DNA of 64,000 nucleotides from Rhodocollybia butyracea (lineage: Eukaryota; Basidiomycota; Agaricomycetes; Agaricales; Omphalotaceae), in NCBI GenBank assembly GCA_015501585.1, contig JADNRY010000030.1, positions 248,001 to 312,000 of the forward strand. Direction: 5' to 3'. Position numbers and translations under genes: made by a program. Below are positions 54,415-64,000 of the stretch, piece after piece. The number at the start of each line of letters is the position of its first letter. Within the stretch, counting starts at the first letter, position 1. Under the pieces are notes generated by a model. That model had not been told where the DNA came from. It saw only the letters and a program-made list of their open reading frames with translations, and made no database searches.

Positions 54415-54861
54415 CTACTCACAAACCACACGGTAGTCGTCATCAGGGGTGACGGATGGGACGACGAAAGAGGCGTTTCCGTCGAGGATATTGAACCCCT
54501 CTGCTAGCGTCACTAGCAAACAGTATCGTCAGAAAAATCAGCAGCAGCGAGACGGATACCTACCGTTCTGTGTCAAGTTCCCTTTCCTCAGTAGAATCTG
54601 ACCGACAGGATTCGTGATCTGCGCTGGAGGAGAGGAAACATTCCTTCCCAGTTACTTTAGGTATCAATCCCGAAGGCCAACTAGAAGTACATACCAGGTC
54701 ACACTTCGTACATCGCCAATAACCCACGAGTCTCCAGCTTTGGGAGTCAGGATTGGGGGGACATAGACATCCCTAGCTGTTACAGAGACGGGATGGGCAT
54801 ATACTGATGTCATGAGAGCAAAGACGAAGGCCAAGAACAAATTGCAAGTCGTGAAGTTCAT
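54415..54861 (-). CDS. Small secreted protein with Kre9/Knh1-like N-terminal domain
   Basis: Starts MNFTTCNLFLAFVFALMTSV then YAHP, a clear signal peptide. The mature part reads PPILTPKAGDSWVIGDVRSV then TW, the (I)xxPxAGDxWxxGxxxxVxWD pattern seen in the Ser/Thr-rich GPI-anchored and Kre9/Knh1 families, and ends GFNILDGNASFVVPSVTPDD then DYRVV. Two short introns join the pieces (ITNPVGQILLRKGNLTQ in between). About 118 residues with no GPI signal or Ser/Thr tail visible, so it is probably secreted freely or bound to the wall. Function unknown; mushrooms encode many such proteins. Confidence 0.72.
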
Positions 54862-55218
54862 TATTAAAGACAAAGTAAATGTACAGGGAAGAAAAAGGGA
54901 TGAAGGGCATGAACTGCGATTCCCTCTTCTTATAAACCTCTGCAGTCCACGTTCAATAGGCGTGTGTGGGTTTCTTTGGCCGAAAGGCTATGAGAAAGCT
55001 GCGGTGGCCAATGCTACATAGCCCGATGACGTCAGTTTTGAGTGAACTTCCAAGTGTACCAATGATAAAAAACCAGCCTTGAGCTTGAGGCACACCACAG
55101 CCGAGATTCGGACAAGGAAAACAAAGCCGTGTTCCTCATTCTGCCAGATGCATAGACTAAGTAAATCTCCAAGTCTTCGGGCGATGAAGGAACATAAATT
55201 ATGTAAGTCAAGGACGAT
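54862..55218. other. Intergenic
   Basis: Promoter of the small secreted protein and 3' flank of the helicase gene. No gene found. Confidence 0.4.
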
Positions 55219-58200
55219 CTATCGCCTCGCTTTGCGAGTGGGTCGGGCATTCTTTGCTTTCCGTTTCTCCTGCATCTTCCTTGATTTACGAATTTCGTTG
55301 GCACTCTTCAATTCCGACTTAACCCGTCCCATTGACTTGCCCCCATACCGACTTCCAGCCTTTGCTTTCGCCCCCTTTGCAAGCCCCTTTGGCCCCTTTG
55401 TACGGGATGAATTATCATCAGCTTCACCCGCTCCGCCCTCCCCTCGCTTCTTCATCTGCCTCGTCTTCCGCTCGTAATCTGTATTCAGTTTATCCAAAGG
55501 TTTGGATTCCGTAATCTTGTGATGTTTGAATCGATGCCCTCCAGGACCAGACGAGTGCTTAGAATGAGCACCTTCTCCTTCCATTTCGCCTACTCTGGGC
55601 AGACTAGAATGTGTTTTCGCCTTCCATTCGTCGAATCGACCGCTGCGGTACGTGGCTGGAAGCTTTGTACCGCTCTCCGTTTTGACGAGTTTCACGTTGT
55701 CGGACCCAACGCCGCCACCCTGTACAAATTTCTTCTTCTTCTTATCCCAGTTGAGTAGGCGTCTTTTACGGTCGGCGACACCTTCATCCCCGGCCAGATC
55801 GAAGGTCGCACCACGAGCTTGTTCTACGAACGATGCGCCGTCGGTAAGAGAGTAACTGAAACATCAGGCATTTAGTAACATCGATGAGACGCACATCGAC
55901 CGACTCACCCCTTCTCTGTCACTGCATCTTTTTGATAGTGTGACATGTAGAATTCCTGGTCTCGGAAGCCCTTTGGCTTCGTTGAACTATCAAAGATAGC
56001 CTGGAAAATCGTGTAAGGATAAGCAGATAACATAACACGTGCAACTACTCGCCGCGATATCATCTTCGTTCGCCATTGCCACATCCTTGCTAGTAGAAGC
56101 TATCGTCTCGGGTATCTCCTCGTCAACCAACGCAGACGAGATAGCTGCTTGAGCTCTCTGCGCAGATCTAGTAAGAGCCTTTCGACGCTCCTTCATCAAA
56201 GCAGCATTAGCCGTACTGGCTTTGCCTTTAGTTCCAATCTCGAATACAGTTTCCGCAGGTCTGAAAGAATTTACCGCACGCAGTAGAACCTGTTTAGCAT
56301 GCTCATGCAAACGCCGGTCACCTCCCGATCCTCTAAGCAGCACTGGATTGATGCCTGTGTCAGAGCCTGCTAGCACCCACTTTGCATCTTTGATCATCTC
56401 TTTGGCACGTTTGTAACTCGAGGGACTAGCCTTCCCTTTACTCCTCTCGTACATAGACTGTGCTCGTTTCATAACTGCACGTAATGAGGGAAGAGAGTGA
56501 TTGGCGTCATCAAGTGCCTTGAGGTATTCCATGTCCTCGTCTATCCGTCCACGCTCAAAGGGGCCAATGATTAGCGATTCAGTGTACACCTGATCGCCCT
56601 CTTCAGCCACTTCACATTTTAATGGTCTACCGAGGAACAACTGAAGATCCAGTAGATAAGGAAGTTCAGTGTGAGTGACGAATGACCAAGCCCATCCTTG
56701 ACGGCCAGCTCGAGCAGTTCGACCGACACGGTGAACAAAAACTCTGGCACCGTGCGGGAAATCGTAGTTGACAACATTCTCGAGAACGGGAATATCAATT
56801 CCACGGGCAGCAACGTCGGTGACAACGAGGATGCTGGTCTGTCCACGCCGGAACTGGTCCATCTGATAGGATCGCGCAGCTTGGTCGAGAGAGCCATAAA
56901 TGTGAGAGACGGAGTAACCAGCCGTAGTCAAGAGGTTTGTGAGGTACTCGACGTGATGTTTTGTTGCGGCAAACACGAGAGTTTGATGAGGCATTGTGGT
57001 GTCCTCCCTCTTTCTGTATTTACCTTTGCCTTTTTTGTCTAGTTTATCTTCTGCGTCGTGGGGCTGTGATTCGGCTAACGGAACCTTGATAACATCTCTT
57101 AGAAGAGACATTAAACAAGCATCTTTTTCCACCTGTTTCACCGAGAAAAATGCCATCTTCAAGTCGCTACTGATTTTGCTCTCAGCGTCAAGCCGTACAA
57201 GTTTGGGATTCTCCAACCCAGCTCTAGCAAATTCAACAAGAGAGGCTGGAAGTGTCGCAGAAAAAAGCAAGGTCTGACGGGATGTGGGAAGTCGGTGAAT
57301 GATTTCAGTGAGCGCAGTCTCAAAACCCATCTCGAACAGACGGTCGGCTTCGTCAAAAACCAGGTATTGAACCGATTTCAAGTCGAGACTCATTTCGACA
57401 ATCAGGTGAAGTAAACGACCAGGCGTGGCGATGATTCTAAAAGCGCGTAATGAGTAGAAGTTCACTTAAACAATCGATACGCGTACACATCTGGATTGTT
57501 TGTCATCATCTCAAACTGCTCATCCAGTCCCTCTCCACCGACAACTAGACCCCATCGTAAGGTCTGTCCTTTAGAGTCTTCGGCATCCTTGGCATCTCCA
57601 GCATGGTCACCCTTGCCCTGGTTCCAGCCTCTAGCTAGCTCCTTGCCAACCTTTAGAATCTGGAGTGCAAGTTCTCGAGTTGGAATCAAGATTAAAGCTC
57701 TGGCACCAAATGTAGTGGCGTGACGTCCTCCGAGACGCTGGACCAAGGGTATCAAGAAAGCAAGCGATTTTCCGGAGCCTGTACGCGCCATACCTACCAG
57801 ATCTTGTGGAGGATTAGATAACAATGCTGGAATAGATAGTCGCTGGATGGGTGTTGGTATACGATATCCCTGAAGATTCAAAGAACGCAGCAATGAAGGA
57901 TGAAGCCCTATATTAGTTGTTTAGTATATATTCGCGTTATGTTAGTTGAACCCACCCATGCTTTGGAAACTACCTCCACCAACTTCGCCTTTGGCAAATT
58001 TAGCTTTTCCTTTGGTTTTTTTGAGCATTTCAGTGCCACTTTTTATATTTCTTTTCGCGATGGAATCCTGCAGAAAAAGACTAAAATCGTCTTCGCCTTC
58101 AGACTCGGATTCCAGCCTTGGTTTTTTCCCAGTCAGCGCAGAGGAGATGTCGACATCATCTTCTTGTTCAACTTCATCGAACTCATCGTTGGAAAAGTCT

Positions 58201-58232
58201 GAGTCCGAGCCTGAGTGCTTTCTTTTGGACAT
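55219..58232 (-). CDS. DBP10: DEAD-box RNA helicase, 60S ribosome biogenesis
   Basis: Nucleolar ATPase for large-subunit assembly. Start MSKRKHSGSDSDFSNDEFDE, acidic and Ser-rich. Motifs in order: GGGSFQSMGGL (Q-motif lead), YRIPTPIQRLSIPALL, ARTGSGKS (Walker A), PTRELALQ, ATPGRLLH, VFDEADRLFEMGF (DEAD), LFSATLP (SAT), FAATKHHVEYL, TDVAARGIDIPV, and HRVGRTARAGRQG (motif VI). The C-terminal DBP10CT region has ATYRSGRFDEWKAKTHSSLP followed by a Lys/Arg-rich tail (KMQEKRKAKNARPTRKARR). Four or so introns; one joins NNPDV|IIATPGR near 57435-57484. All catalytic residues are in place. It diverges from the F-box gene at 58504. Confidence 0.93.
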
Positions 58233-58503
58233 GATAGTGAAACTGAGCAAATTGCCGGCAGGCAAATTACAATCTCCGGCTTGTCGGAATTGTTTGTTTC
58301 TTAAATTGCTTGTTTCTTACCGTCACCGTCGCTATCTGTCTCTGTCTCTTGTCTGATATTCTGCTAAATTAGCAGTCCTTGCTAATTTCTGTTAATTTCA
58401 ACATTTCAATTGGACTCTTCAGCAAACCCGTTATTTTTTTGCTCCGAATTCCTCACATCTGGCCAACTCTTTATCAGCTTCGTCTTGGGACTATTCAACT
58501 GGA
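58233..58503. promoter_or_regulatory. Divergent promoter DBP10 / F-box gene
   Basis: 270 bases between divergent starts. Contains alternating TTGCTAATTT and TTGTTTCTTA words (58285-58410) but no motif I can name. Confidence 0.4.
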
Positions 58504-60449
58504 ATGAACGTTGCATCTGGTTCCAAGTTAGTATCAAGCCTAAAGTTCTTTTTTATTCATTCAGCTGACGAGTCCTCCTACTCCAGTCTTGGGAACAGCC
58601 TTACACTCAAGCGTCGTAGAGGGCTACGGAATCTAAAGCGTTCAGACGATACGGACAGTATTCACGAGCTGGCTGGCAAACGTTTTTCACCGCATCGACC
58701 TTCGTCCAGTGGAGCCTCATATGTGGGCACAAGCAGCTCTAGTCATTTGATAATGCCGTTATCTGATAGCGAGGACGAGCCGTTTGCACGTACAGAGAAT
58801 AATGGCCGTACCCAGGTTCAGCCTGAAGTTGTTGAGCCGCAAGATGCCAGCAAAGTCTCTCGCGAGCTCACCAGGAGTATGACAGCAGATATTTTCAGCA
58901 GCACACGACCATCAATACATGATTGGGAAGGAAGGGCCGATGATATCGAGGTGAGGGCTGAATCAGTCTATCATATTATCTACTTTGTCTGACAACCAAC
59001 GTGCAGAGCGCCAGTGACACACTGAGCGAAGGCTCTCCACTAGAAATTCACACTCACGACTTACCCACAGCTTTCATCAACCAGCTCCCGAATGAACTTC
59101 TGACTCTTATCTTCTCGTATGGCTCTCAACTGCCTCACTTTGAACTACGATACCCATTAACTCCCGTTCCTCCGTTCAAAACGCCTTCTCTTATAGAGAC
59201 CGTGATATGCGTCTGTCAACGTTGGCGCCAATTGGCTATACACACCCCTTCTCTCTGGACCTCCGTTTTAGTAACTCGCTCTCGGAGCGACCTTGATCGT
59301 CTACCGTCAGTAGCGGATTTCCAGAAGCCTATGAACAGCATATCACATGCCCTCCAGAGAACGTTAAATCTTCCCCTGGACATCACCCTAGACTGTACCC
59401 ATATATCTTCCAAAACAGCGATTCGACAGTTAGCCGCCGAGAGACATAGATGGCGCAGTTTGTCCATCATCGTCCCAACTACAGGAAATCTGCCTTCTGT
59501 CCTAGCCAATCTGAAGGATATTGAGGCACCGTTCCTTGAGTGCTTGGAAATCACTGCCAATAAATTTCACGACGGTGACTTATCTAGCGCTACCCCACTT
59601 GCCTTTCTGAAGTCCAGCCCACGGCTCTCCACTGTGCGGCTCAATAGAGTGGGTATCCGTTGGAGCGCGAGTCCATTACAAGCACTCTCAACACTCGAAT
59701 TGCGATTCATCCTTTGGCCTAGTCACACGGATTTTCAAAACCTATTCGCCAATTCCCCCGGGCTTCAAAACCTCAAACTTCATTTTGACACCCACGCATT
59801 CGCGCGTCTGGATAGGAACAATGGGAGTCCCACCGTGATACGACCCTTGATAAAAATTCCTTGTCTGCGAACTCTCGAACTCCGGTTTATCTACCACGAT
59901 AATTCCTCCACTCACAATGTTATTCCCCTTTTACAGCTCTTCTCTTTGCCTGCCCTTGAAGAACTGACACTTAAAGATTTCGGGACAGCAGAGTGGTGTC
60001 GCTCTCTAGTATATTTCCGCTGTTACGCGAGATCCTTCCCGAAACTCACGCGCCTCATATTAGACAGAGTCAAAGACATCATCTATGTCGACTCGAGTCT
60101 AGTGAGGGCGTTCCCGCGTCTTACGAGTCTCCGTCTTATAGGAGTATATTCTAGTGCCTTTTGCCGCTTGCTATCCGGTGCCAGGACTCAGGATCTTGGC
60201 CAGGATGGTCTTCCCCCTTCACCCTTGTATGAAGTCGATGTATGGCCCAGGCTGCAAGAACTAGTCATAGAACAGGATTCGGAAGGAAAAATAGACTTGG
60301 TTGCCAGCGCAGTTCGCTCTAGACGGCAGATGGGACGGTCTCTACGAAGAGTTCAGTTGGACCGAGCTTTTTTCGACAAGGCTGAGCAGGAAGACAAGCG
60401 TGAAGTTGTTACTTGGTTGAAGGGGGTCACGGACCTGAGATATCTCTGA
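58504..60449 (+). CDS. F-box-like protein, second type
   Basis: Starts MNVASGSK; an intron with donor GTTAGT near 58527 probably joins to ADESSYSSLGNSLTLKRRRG. The first ~150 residues are Ser-rich and disordered (RSDDTDSIHELAGKRFSPHR, SDSEDEPFARTENNGR). After an intron at about 58951-59006 comes the F-box: AFINQLPNELLTLIFSYGSQ, VICVCQRWRQLAIHTPSLWT. The tail is a run of leucine-rich units (SPGLQNLKLHFDTH, LPALEELTLKDFG, FPRLTSLRLIGVYS). It differs from the F-box protein at 24122 by the long N-terminal extension and by splitting into several exons. Probable SCF substrate receptor, target unknown. Confidence 0.83.
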
Positions 60450-60770
60450 ATGTCGAAAGTTGTTGTACATATGTATGGGTGTTATTTTGGTTTTCTTCGT
60501 CTGTTCACTATTCGGATCTTGCTTGGTTTTATACATACATATATCCTGTTTTTTCTGTATGGCGCTAGCATGCGCTATTTCCTGTATTTGCTGTTCTGGA
60601 ATATCTAATAACGTATATGGCGTCTAGATGCAAGTATGCAGGTCTAGGAAGCTCGATTATGCTTGTTTTCAGACATGCATTCGGCCGTAGGGTCTTTGCA
60701 ACAATTCATGTCTCTTCAGTCGACTCCTCTTTGGCAGCTAGGTTTCTGATTACTCGCAAAACTGAACGGA
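60450..60770. other. Convergent spacer
   Basis: Between the ends of the F-box gene and DUO1. Rich in TATATCC and CATACATA words; no gene. Confidence 0.4.
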
Positions 60771-61941
60771 CTAAGGTCCCCCTCGGGGGACTGTTCCGCG
60801 AGCTATACCAGAGCCACGACTTCTCGTTGTACCAGAACCACGAGAGGCCGTACCGGATACTATAGAACAAGATATTAGACGGTGTAAGAGAAACAGAAGA
60901 TAACTCACCTCCTCTCGGGGAACCTCTCGTGGAGTTGACTGCTCTCGCGAATTGGGCTCTCCTCGTCGCTATAATCGAAGCTCGTGTAGCTCTAACACCT
61001 CTCACACCACTTGAGCTTCCGCCTCTCCCGCCTCTCACTACAACCTCTTTCTTTTCTCTTTCCCCCCTTTCCCTTTCTTCGCGTTCTCGTCTTTCCTTCG
61101 CTTCGTTTTCCAAACGCTCTCTCTCGCGTTGTTCAGCTAAAGCCCGCTCTTCCATTTCCTTCCGTGCTCTCTCGACCCGTTCTTCATTTTCACCCTGAAT
61201 TATCTCGTCGTCCTGAAGGAAACCAGGTATCAGATATTGAGTGTGTTAATCGCAAATGAAAGCAGGCACTTTAACATACCTGATCAGCGCCTCCCCATTC
61301 CTCATCAAAGATCAACTGCGAAACCTCTTCCGATTTAGCCAATATACTCATATACTTGTTCAACAGCCCCTCAGTTTGTACCAGTTGTTGAGATATCCGC
61401 TTAAAAACGACAACTGTATCAGCCACTTTCAGCACGGAAAACCATACCCTGGGATGACATTAATCACCTCATTCGCGGATCCGACGTCCTCCAGCGCCTC
61501 GTTGAACGATGAAAACACAGTGTTTAATTTCCGTAGTATGGATAGATCATTGTGAAGTTTGTCTTCGCGTAATTTAGCTTTTACGCGTTTGTTTTGTTCT
61601 CGTTGTTCGTCTGTATCCTGGTCGGTTTGTTTCTGTGTTACATCTCCTTCTTCTTCTTCTTCTTCTTCTCCTTCGTAGTTGTCGTCGTCGTCATCTCCTA
61701 AATCCTCATCTTTTTCAGCCCGATCATCGTCAGAAACGTATCGACGCGTTTGAATGGGGGTAGAAGGAGAAGGTGGCTGGGCTAGTAAACTAAAAGGTTT
61801 ACTAGATGATGGTTTATCTGATAAGGAAAGTTCGGATATTGACAAGTCTGCTTCAGACGATGAAGCTGATGGTAGGACTGGAGACTCTGATAAAAGACGT
61901 GAACCACCATTGTCAAAGCTGAACTCTAAAGAGGAATCCAT
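60771..61941 (-). CDS. DUO1: DASH/Dam1 complex subunit Duo1
   Basis: Part of the fungal ring complex that couples kinetochores to spindle microtubules. Exon one starts MDSSLEFSFDNGGSRLLSES with a Ser-rich region, an acidic run (DDDDDNYEGEEEEEEEGD), and then the Duo1 core KLREDKLHNDLSILRKLNTV, FSSFNEALEDVGSANEVI. Later exons give LLNKYMSILAKSEEVSQLIF-type sequence (61270-61400), then ERARKEMEERALAEQRERER and a long Arg/Glu coiled coil. The end is rich in Gly/Arg/Ser: GVRGVRATRASIIATRRAQF and, after an intron with donor GTGAGT, GTASRGSGTTRSRGSGIARG then TVPRGGP before TAG. Basic tails of this kind bind microtubules. The Glu run is encoded by a CTT/TTC trinucleotide repeat at about 61649-61672. 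Confidence 0.85.
61649..61672. repeat. Trinucleotide microsatellite coding poly-Glu
   Basis: (CTT)n on the plus strand, read as GAA codons within the acidic region of DUO1. Length may vary between strains without a frameshift. Confidence 0.7.
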
Positions 61942-62171
61942 CGTGGTTGATCGTAAGGAAAACAGGTTTATTTACCGGCGCTTCGGCGCGACGCGTTTGG
62001 TACAATATATACATTTTTGAAAGTAGATTACTTATATTTAGTAGCTAGCAAATAGTGTGGATTCTCCTGGCGACATGAGTTGGCTGTCGATATAGCGCGG
62101 CGAGGGCCTTCCAAATGAAGAAGAGCTATATAGGCGTTGAGTGAAACACCTGCTGGAAAAAAACTTGTCAC
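61942..62171. other. Short intergenic region
   Basis: Promoter of DUO1 and 3' flank of the next minus-strand gene. Nothing more seen. Confidence 0.4.
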
Positions 62172-63400
62172 TTACTTCAGCTCACGAGGAGCCAAAGAGC
62201 GGACGTTTCGAATTGGGGACCTTGGATCGTACGAGGGACTGTAGGACACAGCGGGGGCTTGGGATGGCTGCGAAAAGCCTATGGTACTAGTACTAGCTGA
62301 AAACATGGCACGGTTTGGTGAAGCAGAGGAACTGTTGTTGTATGTGTTGTTGTATGTGTTTCTAGAAGGTGTCGATGTTGCGACATCCTTTCTCATTGCA
62401 TGCTTGACTAGCTTAGCTGGGGACCTTTTCGGGACTGGAAACAGGACACTGTTTCTTATATCAGCAGTGCCCTTCAAAACTGGAGAATTCAAAGGACTCA
62501 GCAGTTCAGTCCGCATAGGAGTCACGTCTTCAGGTTCAGAAGACTCGGTTTCCGAATCGAAATCAGAACCAGGTGGATAAGATTCGCCATCTGAGCTGTC
62601 TATCACTACCGCAGAACGAGTAGGAGATTGTCGCATTGGCGACGAAAATTGTGTAGCAGGTGTGGAGGGGAAGTGCAATAAAGCGGAAGACGAACGCTTG
62701 GGTGTGCTTTGCGCGCTGTGAACAGTACGTCTATGATGAGGAGAAGCAGGTATCTGTGGCAACGAGACAGGCTCTCGCTTAATCTGAGGGCTTCTAGACG
62801 GAGAATCTTTGGCTTTTCGAGGGGAAGCCGTTGGGGTAGGATGGGCGCCCCTCCGGCTGTGGCCTTCCTCCCTTTCTCGTTTAGGTGACCTCAACGTCAC
62901 AGCAGAATAGTATTTCGGAACATCATCGCTCCGGACGGCCGGCGTATTTATAGATGGCAGTGCAGAACTCGGAAGAGGAGCAGCACGATAACGAACAGGA
63001 GAAGGAGGCGGAGAAGCGGGAGGAGACACAGGAACAGACGAAGGCGGAGGAGGTGGAGGAGGATTTGGGGTAGAGCCAGGGCCAGGGCCAGAGCCAGCAC
63101 GACGAGGAAAAGGAGCAAAGTTAAGGGGAGGATAAATTCTGGGACTGCGGTACTTGTCCACAACGCAGCCTACAATTTCCACGAATCCATTGGAATTGGC
63201 TTCGTCGTAAGCAGCAATAGCTTCATCTTTAGTTGCAAACTTTTCGACCTGTTTATTTGCACACACTGGGGATGCTTGAAGCCTGAAAAGTAGGTTACTA
63301 AATATTCGAAACAACTTTGAACCACACATAGCGCCACTTGCCATTTAGCGAACACACCAACATCTTTACCGACAGTCACAACATAAAATTTGTTTGCCAT
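62172..63400 (-). CDS. Protein with RNase H1 N-terminal (hybrid-binding) domain and disordered tail
   Basis: Starts MANKFYVVTVGKDVGVFAKW. The intron 63283-63341 (GC donor, TG|GCAAGT) joins W to LQASPVCANKQ, giving KFATKDEAIAAYDEANSNGF then VEIV. This is the small domain found at the N-terminus of eukaryotic RNase H1, which binds RNA/DNA hybrids and double-stranded RNA. The remaining ~310 residues are Pro/Ser-rich and basic (NPPPPPPPSSVPVSPPASPP, SPRKAKDSPSRSPQIKREPV) with acidic patches (SSDGESYPPGSDFDSETESS). The catalytic RNase H domain is absent. The protein may thus bind hybrids without cutting them; this is inference. The many SP and TP sites suggest phosphorylation. Similar architecture is frequent in Agaricomycetes, as far as I recall. 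Confidence 0.75.
63283..63341 (-). other. GC-AG intron with consensus donor
   Basis: Donor AAATG|GCAAGTGG and acceptor CTTTTCAG|G. Joining restores the Trp codon (TG+G) and keeps frame. The GT three bases inside the donor (CAA|GTGGCG) leaves the wrong phase. Confidence 0.75.
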
Positions 63401-63584
63401 TTTATAGAGAAAGCGTGGAGGTTTATGTCGGGTTTTCTCCACGAAAACCGTCACTCATGGGAATGGGAATCAAGGTGACTGACTCAACTAAAGTGTCAAG
63501 TTGGTGTGAAGTTGAACCGAAACACGAGACCGTGGAATCATCGCGAAGTATACTAGGTACTGCATATAATAGGCTCTAAGAAAA
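63401..63584. other. Intergenic
   Basis: Upstream of the hybrid-binding protein and downstream of the receptor gene. No gene seen. Confidence 0.4.
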
Positions 63585-64000
63585 CTAAACTGCGATATAA
63601 CCTCCCCGTGTAGACGGCCGACGTGGCCTCACCGAGGAACAAAGATGCGAAAATACATCGCTGATCATATACGGAACTTCCACCCAAAAGTCACGATGTC
63701 TATGCATACATCAGCTCGACCTGCGTAAACCAAAAAGAAACATAGCACGCACGGAATTAAATCCATCCCACTTGCTCCATACGTAGCATAATTGTGATAC
63801 GCCCCCAATGCAAAGTAAGCCGCAAAAGCCAACAAAAGTCTGTGCGCAAAAGATAAGATAAAAAGACCAAAACACGACTGAAGCGCATGAACATACACAA
63901 GGAAGAACCACCCAATACCACTGCCTACATTTTCAGAGCCAGAGCTTCCGCCCCCATTCTTATCATCCTGATTGGGCTCGTCCGATGAATGCCCACAGCC
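63585..64000 (-). CDS. MRL1/ATG27-like type I membrane receptor (3' end)
   Basis: C-terminal part of a gene that starts outside the window. It reads SGSENVGSGIGWFFLVYVHA, a hydrophobic helix FGLFILSFAHRLLLAFAAYF, then ALGAYHNYATYGASGMDLIP. One intron (donor CC|GTGCGT, acceptor GCATAG|A) joins this to HRDFWVEVPYMISDVFSHLC, and it ends SSVRPRRPSTRGGYIAV at a TAG at 63585. The YxNYxTYGAxGxDLIPHRDFW block is typical of fungal mannose-6-phosphate-receptor-like and Atg27 proteins, which recycle between Golgi, endosomes and autophagic membranes. The lumenal MRH domain would lie upstream. The cytosolic tail has a Tyr near its end that could be a sorting signal. Confidence 0.78.

Overview
The window is nuclear DNA of a filamentous basidiomycete, most likely an Agaricomycete. 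Nearly every gene is cut by many short introns (about 48 to 65 nt) and several contain microexons. Gene types and details fit this group: a Zn2Cys6 factor with the CRKNKARC signature, a short I9-type proteinase inhibitor, F-box proteins with leucine-rich tails, and a fungal RTA1 family. The species cannot be named from the sequence. I see no plasmid, phage, CRISPR array or bacterial operon. All exon borders below were inferred by eye from GT-AG or GC-AG sites, reading frame and remembered family motifs; no alignment was run.

Left third (1-33 kb) is dominated by duplicated membrane-protein genes. There are two tandem lipid phosphate phosphatases (1.7-5.2 kb), two tandem SSU1-type sulfite efflux pumps (7.5-11.9 kb) and three RTA1-type lipid-translocating exporters (22.2, 27.3 and 31.8 kb). 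Parts of their upstream noncoding DNA were copied too. Between them lie an unknown proline-rich protein, a proteinase inhibitor, a 3-methyladenine DNA glycosylase, a protein kinase, complex I subunit NDUFS7/PSST, a long unknown protein, an F-box protein, a chimeric ORF holding an enolase fragment, a small basic ORF and a putative HExxH metalloprotease.

Right half (33-64 kb) is compact housekeeping DNA: ribosomal protein uS12, a transglutaminase-like Cyk3/KY-type protein, delta-9 desaturase OLE1, a Zn2Cys6 factor, CDP-DAG synthase CDS1, topoisomerase I, mitochondrial TyrRS, TM9SF/EMP70, queuine tRNA-ribosyltransferase, a small secreted protein, helicase DBP10, a second F-box protein, DASH subunit DUO1, a protein with only the RNase H1 N-terminal domain, and the tail of an MRL1/ATG27-like receptor. 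Several pairs share short divergent promoters (TOP1/TyrRS 143 bp, TM9SF/TGT 107 bp).

Common themes: several genes act on membrane lipids (PAP2, RTA1, OLE1, CDS1), but they are not one recognisable pathway cluster. I found no clearly new system. The points most worth checking are a recurring use of GC-AG introns (one splits the catalytic His codon of both phosphatases), a conserved 12-nt microexon, a small two-exon unknown gene at the left end, and copy-specific changes among the duplicated transporters.
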